Under the pieces are notes generated by a model. That model saw nothing but the letters and a program-made list of their open reading frames with translations. It did no database searches and was not told the origin of the DNA. A DNA stretch of 43,260 nt, from positions 409,478 to 452,737 of the forward strand of contig LSYV01000009.1 in assembly GCA_001584585.1 (NCBI GenBank), in the 5' to 3' direction. A program made the position numbers and the translations under genes. How positions within the stretch are numbered: the first letter of the stretch is position 1; every line of letters begins with the position of its first letter. Shown here one piece after another: positions 34,984 through 43,260 of this stretch. The stretch comes from Gonium pectorale. Lineage: Eukaryota > Chlorophyta > Chlorophyceae > Chlamydomonadales > Volvocaceae.

Positions 34984-35729
34984 GTGATGGGAGTATGCCA
35001 GGTGCGGTGTTACGGCGAGCTGCCGTGTCTGGGGTACACACCGGGCAGGTAGTGGCGCGAATGCATGAGTATACGGTGTCGGGCAACTGATTGACGTGCT
35101 TGCATTTGAGGGGATGTGGCATTGTCCCGCCGACCGACTAAGCCAAGCATGGCGGCAGCTCTTCACTATGATAATCTTGGGCAGCTCCAGCGCTGCGAGA
35201 CAACGCCGACAGCGACGACTATGGTACTAGCTTGGCTGCAGTTGGCTTGCCAATGCATACGCCAACCGCCTCCCGCCTGCCGAGCACGTTGCTTGCCCGT
35301 TGGCCACGCCCTGAGTGTGATTCTTCGCCCTCGCTCGCCCAGGACGATGAAGGCCCTACCTGCTGGCGGCCGCCCCTGGCGACACCGCCGCGGACGGCTG
35401 GGCCGAGAAGGGGCGTGTCGGCGGTGCTGGTGCCGTCTTCGCATTGTGCTCTCAAGCAACCCGTACATGTCCTCTACCTCGCCGAACTCTGCACTTGGGT
35501 TGACTACGGGACGGCGAGCTGCAATCGGACGTCTTCCGTTTCGTTAGAGGCTATGGCCCTCACTTGCGGAGTCGATACGGGCGCTGGGGTGGCCAGGGCG
35601 CGGGTGTCGTGTGCCAGGCCCTTGTCTCTGGTCCTGCAACCGTTGGCTGGGATGCTGTGTCGGGCCGGCAACGGTGCGGGTGAACAGCACTCGGCGTCAC
35701 TGCACGGTGGCAGGAGTTGGGTTGATGTA

Positions 35730-35734
35730 TGTAA
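35730..35734 (+). terminator. Candidate polyadenylation signal TGTAA for the Fic gene
   Basis: TGTAA followed by an A-run, 746 nt past the Fic stop codon. That spacing suits chlamydomonadalean 3' UTRs. It is followed 11 nt later by a perfect palindrome. Confidence 0.5.
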
Positions 35735-35745
35735 AAAAGAGAACC

Positions 35746-35769
35746 AGAGTCATGTAGCTACATGACTCT
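35746..35769. repeat. Perfect 24-nt palindrome
   Basis: AGAGTCATGTAG is followed directly by its reverse complement CTACATGACTCT, with no spacer. It starts 11 nt after the candidate polyadenylation signal of the Fic gene. Confidence 0.95.
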
Positions 35770-36894
35770 CGTACCCGATGCACCCTGCCATGCCGGCGTG
35801 GGGGAGGCGCCGCAGATGTATCGCGTGTTATGCATGGTATGGAACTATGGATGCATGGTATGTCCAGGCCCTCAGAATGCACCTTCATACACGACTGTTG
35901 TGTGGCCACAACAGCCCGGGTACGGTCGGTCGCCTCATCTGAAAAGCCAGTGATCGAGGCACTCAGCGACTGCGAGGCATGTGAAGGACGCTGCTGCCGG
36001 CGGGCACAGCGTGGATGCTGGCTAGTTCCTGTCCGGGTGTTGACAGGTTTGTTGGGGCACAGGACATGCCTCTTTGCAACGGTCAGGACCTGGCTGGGGA
36101 ACTGCGACCATCGGTGACGCTGCTAATCGCCTGGGTCTTTCCGGCGTCCGGCGTGCAGAGGGAGGTGGAGACATGATGCTATCGGTAGGTGCACGTACGG
36201 GGGGATGCCGAGCGTGCGGTACGGAACCCGTGAAGGTTCAAGCATCAAGCTGCGATGCCGGATGGCTGGGCGTGCTGGCATGCGTCTGTCATGCATGCTG
36301 GTGTGCGCTCTGGAGCTCCTGTCTGCTGTGAAGGGGGTTGTGTGGCGCAATCTGTACTGGCAGATCCTGTCACATGGGCAGTGCATATCTGCTGCTCATT
36401 TCAAGGGTGTGCCTCAAACCGTTATGAATACCGCATGTAGCATCCCCGGAGCCAAAACACTACTTGTGAACCCGGCAACACCTGATCCACTGTACGTGCG
36501 CCTCACCACCACCATCACCACCCGTGTGCTATGTCGCTTCATTCTCGAGGATAGCCGTCTGTCGCGCAGGGTATGCTGCGGAACGAAAACCATGTCGTCC
36601 AGGCGCTGCGCATACTCATGCGGCAGCAGCGTGCTATGTGCAGCGTATACGCCGCAAAGCCACAACTCTCGCACTCGTTAAGTAGTTCTACGACTCGTGC
36701 AGCCCCGCCACCCACCAATCCACCGCCGGCGACCGTGCAGAGCGGCCCTTTCTTATTTTCGCCCTTTCACGTCTCTCCTCCTTCTGAGTTGTGACCCTCC
36801 CACAAAACAAGAGGAAGTATGAATTATTGAGCATATATGCACATCACATACACGCCCCACTTAACCAGCCAAACACAGCCATCGCCGCCTGCGC

Positions 36895-39800
36895 TTACTC
36901 CGCCCTTGCCCCCGTTGCAGCCATAAAGGCCGCAGCCGCCCTGCCTTTGACGCCCCGCCGACCCCATCCTCGCAGCCGCCGGCGCTGGGCCTTCCCCACA
37001 GACGTGTAGACCTGCAGGCCCACAGCCGCAGCCGCGCCTGTCCCCGTTGCCACCAATTTCCGGGTGCCGCCACGGCCCTGTGCCCGCCGCCACGGCTGCG
37101 TCCTCTCAACCATCGCACCACGGCCTCCTGCGGCCGCCTCTGGCGCCAGCAGAAGCAACTGCCCGTCCTCGTTCCCCTCACACGCACAACCTTGCTGCTC
37201 CTCCTCCTCCTCCTCTTCCTCCTCCTCCTCGGCCCCGCGCCCAGCTGCAGCAACTGTCCATGGCCGGCGGCCTGGGCACAGACTGGCGGTAGCTGATTGT
37301 AAAGGCGCCTGGGGTGGGTAAGGTTCGGGATGGGCATGTGCGCCTGCTGGCTGTGTCCCGCCGCCGCGCTCCCACTCCGCCTGAGCCAGCAGGTAGCGCT
37401 CCCGGTCGGGGTTGCGCCGCCAGCCCCAGCCCCACAGCGCGCAGCTCTCCGGGGTAATCCCCTCCGTCGGCTGGCCGGAGACGTCCTGCCCCAGCGCCAC
37501 CAGGCGCAGCCCGCTGACCAGCAGCGTGGCGGGCGGGTCCAGCTCCAGGTTGTACACAGCGCCGTACGGCACCTGTACGGCATGAAATGAAGGGTATTGT
37601 GTGTGGCACAGCAGCATGCGGTGATGTGACGGTTGGAGAAGCTCGCACATACGCATGTTACGGCGGTAAGCCCGGGAGGCCGGCCGCGGCGGAGCCGCGA
37701 CACCCTAGGGGATCCTTTCCCCCCTAGAGCATGCATGGAAGGAGGTAATAGTGTAAGGGGGCAAGGCGAACGGTGGCGCGCTCAAGGCATGTTGGCGCCT
37801 GGAGAGGCAGGCACGCCAGGAAGCGAAAAGGCGGGCACACAAGCGACGCGTCCGCCTACCTGCTCTCTCGGCAAACGCACCACGGGCGCCAGGCTGCGCG
37901 GCAGCACCCACGACCCATCGCCCAGCTGCACCGGGTGGTCAGGGGTCACCAACAGCTGCCCCTCCGTCGGGGGCACGGAGGCGGCGGGGAAGCCGCATTC
38001 GCCTCCGCTCGCGCCGCTGCAACCGTCATGTCCGCTGCTGCCGCTGCTGACTTGACACCCGCCTTGGCAACCATCGCCCGTGCCGCCGTCTTCACCACCG
38101 TTGCATCCAAGGCCAGCTGCCACGTGCACCGGCAGCGCGCACAGCTCCATGCCGTCTGGCCCCACCTCATCCCGCGTCACCAGCACCACGCGGCTCAGCC
38201 CGCCGTCCGCCGTCACCACCACATCGCCCGAGCGCAGCTCCGCTGCCGGCCGCAGCGCCACTCCGCCGCTCCAGCCGCCCGCCGGCCCGGCGGATACAGC
38301 AGAAGCGGCAGCTCCGGAGCCGCCGATGGCGCCGGCGGGAATGCTATCGGCAGCGGTGGCGGCGGTGGCGACCAATGCAGCGGCGGAGGCCGTCTCGCCC
38401 GTAGGGTGCTCTTCTGAGCGCTCGTCTGCAGAGGAGGGCTTGGGCGGTAGCGCCACCGCCACCAGGCCGTCGCCGGCGAAGCACATGGCGGCGAGGATTT
38501 GTTCCTGCTTGCGCACCAACTCCTCGCGCACGCTATCAAGCAGCGAACGGAACAGCTCCTTGACCTGCGCGGGAGGATGCACAGCAGGCAGAAGGAGTAC
38601 TTGGGCAGGGGCCGTGAGGGGATATGGGCAGCTGCATACTGAGCGGTGGGTCAACGAGACAAGGGGGCACGGCCAGCCATTATGCGCACGGGTCCAGCCG
38701 AATCGGGTCTGGCTCGCTGCCGATACGCGGATCCACCCATCCACAAGAATGGTGGCCTTGTCTGCGGAGGGAAACCACGCATGAACGCGCACGTCTCCGA
38801 AACACCCATCGCAGTGTAGGGGCCGCAACTCTGTCTACGGGTAATTGACGCGAGGTCTGTGCACGCGTCGATACTGCGATACTGCGGTACAGCCAAAAGG
38901 ACGCTGATCCGCATCACCCAAAGCAGACGCCGGCGGGCGCGCAGCAGGACGCCGTCCCACCCACCTGGCGGTTCATCTCGTCGACGCCGATGCTCCCGCG
39001 GATCATGCCCAGGATGAGGTCCTTGTCGGCGGCCACCGTCGCCTGCGCACGTCCGGTCGGCTCCGTCAGCGGGCGGGGGTGCATGCGCCGGGGGGCGATT
39101 GACAGACAATGCACCGGTTGTTGCAAGTGTGTGTGTTGAAAAGGAACAACGCATACGACGAGTGTGTGTGTGTGTGTCTGGACACGCTGTCACGCATACA
39201 AAGCACGTGCCAGCTGTTGCATCCCCCCAGGTCAAAGAGTCGGCACTCACCCGATTGCGGTGCCGTGGGGCGAATGCGTCGAGGGACACGCGTGTGGCGC
39301 CCGCATCGTCCCACACACATGCAGGGTGGCCTGTGTGCTCACTGAACCGCCCGCCACGAGCCGCCACTGTTTGCCTGCCCGCCTGCCGTACGTAAGTACG
39401 TACACACACACGTACGCACGTACCTGCGCCGTGGACACGTCGATGGTGTCCACGTCCCGGAGCACCTCGTCCGATATCGCCACCGTCGCCCGGCTGTCCA
39501 GGGAGGTGCTGCCCTTGACGATCTTCTTCTCAAAGCCCTCCATGGCCACCGGAGAGTTGAACAGCCTGGAGCCGAGCGTGTCACACCCTCACACACATTG
39601 TATAGGGCGCATCATCAGCTACGGGAGCACTCCGACGGCGGTAAGCGCTGCTGTCAGCGGCAGCATATGGCAGCGGTGGCTGCGGACGACCAAAGCAAGG
39701 TGTGCGATCCGTGCACATGCCGCGGCAGCGACCAACGCAGCAAGGAAGGCCCAGCTCCTCTTCGAGAGGTAGGAGCGCACGCACGGCGACGCACCGTATG

Positions 39801-42800
39801 GGCACGCCCACTTGCAGAGCCGTCATGATCTCGAACAGGCACCACACCTGGCCAGCCGTGGAGAGGGGGGGAAACTGAGGGAAAGGCGCAGCAGGATGCG
39901 CGGCCGGGTGGCGACAGATACCGGTACTAGGATTTACATCCGGTCGGGACTCCAGCAGCAAGCGATGTGCAGGGTGAAGGCCGACTAATGGGCGCTGGTG
40001 GAGTGGGCATGCGGCCCGGATGAGCCGCTTCTGTGCAGCGATGCAGAGCTTTACGCAGGGTGGGGTCCCAAGGGAACGGGACACAGCGACCCCTTCCCGC
40101 TCTCAAGCTGGCACCCGATCTTCCCCCGCCAAGATCTGACTTACGGCAGGCGTCACCCGACCCACTCCACCCCACCCCACCCTCGTGAGCACCAGCGGCG
40201 CGGGAAAGGGGTGCACCACCAGCGCCACCTGCCCGCCCAGCCTCAGGTTGTCGGCAAGGTCCGAAATGGCCACCGACTGGTGCTGGTTCTTGGCGAAAAT
40301 GTCTGCGCTAGGTTTGAGAGTTGGGTGTGAGAGTCCGACTGATACGTAACAATCAGCTGTTGATGGGGGCGGCGGCATCGGTCGTGCGGGAGACGTCGCA
40401 GACATGCGTATGGGGCCAGTGTGGAGCAGCATCAGAGGGCGCGAGGCGGCGGGGATGGGTCGTGCGGGACTGCGGCCAGCATGTGTCATGGCTTGGTGGG
40501 AGCTAGGCGCTGGCAGGTGCGCGGGCAGGAGGCGGGCGGGGTGGGCTGGCAGGAGGGCAGGGGCTTGGCAATGCTCGCATGGACCGCCAATGACCACAAC
40601 GCGCGCCGTGGTGGAAAAGAGGGCGGGGCGGGGCAGGGTGTCGTGAACGCACTGCCATACAGCAGCCAGCGAGCACCCCGTGGAACAGTGCAGCGGCGCC
40701 CTGGTGGGTGGGAGGCCCTGCTGTCCCGCTCCCGCTCACCTATCCAGTAGGCGCCGGTGGGGTCCTTTGTCAGGGTCCGCGCGAAGTCCACGAAGGGGGT
40801 GGCCCTGCGGGAAGCGAAGGGGGCGCCAAACCCATCAGGGATTCCCACTGCGACCAAGATTAGCAACCAGTCCCTTCTTCTTCGGTTTTATGGGCACGGA
40901 GAGACGGTCGGTGCCGCGGCGCCTCGAGGCGTGTCTGGACAACCTATCAGAGGACTCAATCATTTTTGGACACCGGATGCGTGCACGGCCGGGCAGCGCT
41001 GCCCCATCTCGTAACCCCCTTCATCCCCTACAGCCGGTGCCCGCCCAGCGGCACACGGGTTGCATCGCCCCGTCTGGCCCTCCATCGCACCATGCGTGGC
41101 TGGCGAAGGCCCTCTCCTGCGCGTCCTCGGCCGGCAGGCAGAAGGCCCGCTTGCGGCCGCCCTGTCCGGGCGGCAGCAGCGCCTCCTGCGCCTCCGCCGA
41201 CAGCAGCAGGTCCGAGTAGGCCATGCCGTAGGCCTGGGTGCGCGTGTGGACAGCGGAATGGGCACGGCGGAGGGGCGCGGCGCGGTGGTGCATGATTGGT
41301 TGGTTGGGTCCACACGTGACGTGCGGAATGGGCACGCGGCAACAGCACCGGGTGGTGGGGAGCCCCAGCTGTGCAGCATCTGCATGCCCTCGCAGCGGGA
41401 TGTTGATACAGCAGGCATGCATGCCGAATACACCGTAAAGCGTGTGGCCGGCCTCGCCTGTACCGCTGCCCGTGATTTGATTCGCTCCATCCGCCGGCCC
41501 TCCACCCGTCCTCTGAAGGTCCCGCGCCGAATGCGCCCCACAGCACCCGGACACGCTGCAACTAAAATGCCCAACTGCACGTTCGGTGTTGTTCCCAGCC
41601 TGTCGCCGCCGAGCGCCGACCACCCCGACCCTTTCCCCCTGCGGTAACCCACAACCTCCACTTCCGACCTTGGTGGCGGGCAGGACGATGTTGGAGCAAA
41701 CCCACGACGTGGTGGCCCCGCGGGTGTCCCTCCGGGGGTTCCACACCGCCTGTCCGGGGTAGGTACCCAGCCGGTCCTGTGGGGCCCGGAGGGAGGGGGC
41801 CCGGAGGGAGGCGGCATGCCCGGGATGGGGGGGAGGGGTTTTGAAGGAGACAAGGGGGAAGGGGGGTTGAAGGGGGAAGGGGGGGGTTATGGGGGGTATG
41901 GGGTATAGGGCATGGGGGAAGGGGGGCAGACAGGCTGATGAGCACATGCAGGGCGAGTGCAGTGCCCGGCAAGGGCAACTGCATCCTCGCAACGGAGGCA
42001 ACAGCAGGCGGCAGTGGGGCACTTGCAATGAACATTGGCGGTAGCACCAGGGCTTGGCGCGGCATCCACAAGCGGGGCGCGAGGCGCGAGGCGCACACAG
42101 GCATGCGCACAGCGGGGCTGCCTGGTTGCCTGGTTGCATGCACGGCGATTGGCGAACGAGGGCTCCGCAGCGGCGGCGTTCTCCGTCATGGTATTCCGGT
42201 TGCGTGTGGTCGCTCGAGCAAAGGCAGGCGCCGAGTCCCGCTCGCGCCCACACGCCCGCACGCGCGCACCTCGCCGTCGTGCAGGTTGTGCGCCGCCAGA
42301 AAGTGGTCCAGCATGTCCGTCGTCACGAACGCGCCCCTGCTTGAGGTCTCCCGCCCCTCCGCCTCCGCCTGCGCACTGGGCCGCCAGGCAGCCGCATCCG
42401 CGGCCGGCGCCGACGGCTCGGGCCGCGCCGGCGGCCGGCCTGCCCGCTCCCACGCGTGCTTGGGCGGGTTCTTTGAGGCGCGCATCCGCGCCGTGGCCAT
42501 CGCCGCAGCGCGGCTGCCGTACAACAGCACGAGCTCACAAGCTGTACGGCGCTGATCGTACGACATGCGCGACCACAGGTTCCCCTCCTCGGCGCCCTCT
42601 CCGCTGCCGCCCCCGCACGCCGCCCACGCGAGCATCACCGTGGCCCAGTCGGGTATGCACGCCCAGTCCGTCGCCCACACCGCCACGAGCTCGTCCACCT
42701 CCGACTGGCCCATGCCGACCGGGCAGCGCAGCAGCTGCTCGTCCAGCACCAGCCCCTCCGACAGCACCACAGGCTCCGGTGGCGGCGGCGGCGGCGGCGG

Positions 42801-43129
42801 CGGCGCCCTGCCCTTATCCTCGCCCTTGTCATCCGCCTTGCCTGCCGCTTTGCCCTCCTCGCCCGGAGGCTCTCCCTCATCGCGGGGGCCGTCCAGCTGC
42901 TGCTGCGGCTGCTGCTTGGGCAGCCCCTCCAGGCGCGCAACGCGGGTGATGCGCACCACGGCGGCGCCGTACGGTGGGCCCAGCGCCGCCGCGGCGACGG
43001 CCCTGTCCGCCGCCGCCTGCGCCCGCGCCTCGGCCAGCGCGGCCAGGCCGATGACGACATTGGCCGACCGGCCCTTCTCGGCCGCCTGCCTGAAGTCCTC
43101 CAGCTCCTTGCGCAGCAGGGTGATACAGC
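36895..43129 (-). CDS. Large protein with TIR-like module and C-terminal Hint domain (5' end beyond window)
   Basis: Ten exons join in phase: 43129-42270, 41776-41669, 41233-41091, 40804-40740, 40302-40181, 39847-39795, 39565-39424, 39042-38965, 38564-37860 and 37572-36895, giving 983 visible residues; 43130-43260 is intron. The first exon encodes an unassigned helical region with a Pro/Lys/Glu-rich linker. A module follows that reads AFASHAWATPFVDFARTL, then AYWIDIFAKNQHQS, VVHPFPAPLVLTRVWCLFEI and ATVAADKDLILGMIRGSIG. I recall this arrangement from uncharacterised algal, oomycete and protist proteins; WCLFEI resembles the WCLDEL helix that carries the catalytic Glu of plant TIR domains. From Cys at 38483-38481 (AAMCFAGDGLVAV) a Hint domain follows, with AELRSGDVVVTADGG, LLVTPDHPVQL (the T-x-x-H motif) and YNLELDPPATLLVSGLRLVALG, closest in my memory to the Hint part of Vwaint proteins. 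The tail has a poly-Glu run and a basic Ala-rich end. Function is unknown. Confidence 0.82.
37198..37230 (-). repeat. GAG/GAA run encoding poly-glutamate
   Basis: About ten consecutive Glu codons in the last exon of the TIR-like-Hint gene, after the Hint domain. It reads as CTC/CTT repeats on the plus strand. Confidence 0.9.
39127..39162. repeat. Third copy of the short intronic block
   Basis: It lies in the intron between exons 39565-39424 and 39042-38965 of the TIR-like-Hint gene. Its first 24 nt match copy A at 2406-2431 and its last 23 nt match copy B at 2431-2468, so it equals an intact version of both. It is followed by a (GT)n run. Confidence 0.85.
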
Positions 43130-43260
43130 CTGCGGCGGGGCGAGGCGGGGCGAGGCGACGCGCAGGCAGACCGTATCACGACAGGGGATGCGCGGAGGAG
43201 GAGGTGCGGAGGGACGCGCGTTTTGGCGCCTAGCACACAGCGGCACAAGCACTGGCGGCC

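Larger units (their letters stand above)
34984..36894. other. Tail-to-tail intergenic region
   Basis: This lies between the stop codons of the Fic gene (plus) and the TIR-like-Hint gene (minus). It contains a candidate polyadenylation signal (35730-35734) and a perfect palindrome (35746-35769). Several open frames, such as 36205-36681, show no domain, splice structure or biased composition and are not annotated. Confidence 0.6.

Noticed and set aside
41021..42253. 410-codon continuous open frame on the minus strand
   Set aside because: It reads through introns of the TIR-like-Hint gene; only its parts at 41776-41669 and 41233-41091 are coding, and both are bounded by good splice sites.
1..43260. 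CRISPR arrays, bacterial operons, tRNA or rRNA genes
   Set aside because: No regularly spaced repeats, no Shine-Dalgarno-led gene strings and no cloverleaf or rRNA-like sequence were seen; spliced genes point to a eukaryotic nucleus.

Overview
The window looks like nuclear DNA of a green alga of the Chlamydomonas/Volvox lineage. It is GC-rich, coding sequence is split into many short exons by introns with GTGAGT/GTGCGT-type donors and NCAG acceptors, alanine-, glycine- and glutamine-rich insertions are common, and one gene encodes a thylakoid-lumen protein. Gene models were built by hand by joining exons at splice sites and checking that the reading phase carries across every junction. No transcript or database search was available.

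Layout, left to right: (1) a kinesin-8 motor gene on the minus strand (1-11976; 23 exons; its 3' end is off the left edge); (2) a 381-bp head-to-head promoter interval; (3) a plus-strand gene for a 234-residue thylakoid-lumen protein with a twin-arginine signal (12358-14962); (4) about 1.8 kb without a recognisable gene; (5) a plus-strand gamma-glutamylcyclotransferase-like/AIG2-like gene with a C-terminal membrane segment (16747-19765); (6) a tail-to-tail gap with a hairpin; (7) an 11-exon minus-strand PHT1/Pho84-type phosphate transporter (21394-25751); (8) a 2.5-kb non-coding stretch with palindromes, a hairpin and a copied fragment of the cyclotransferase exon junction; (9) a decayed tyrosine-kinase-like protein kinase locus on the plus strand (about 28297-32675); (10) an intronless Fic-domain gene on the plus strand (34078-34983); (11) a tail-to-tail gap; (12) a large minus-strand gene (36895-43129, 5' end off the right edge) that joins a TIR-like module (SHAW / DIFAKNQH / WCLFEI motifs) to a C-terminal Hedgehog/intein-type Hint domain.

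The genes do not form an operon or an obvious pathway, as expected for an algal nuclear locus. The most unusual items are the TIR-like-Hint fusion, the intronless Fic protein whose N-terminal inhibitory motif has lost its glutamate, three apparent GC-AG introns among about 50, and a roughly 35-nt block shared in the same orientation by introns of two unrelated genes.
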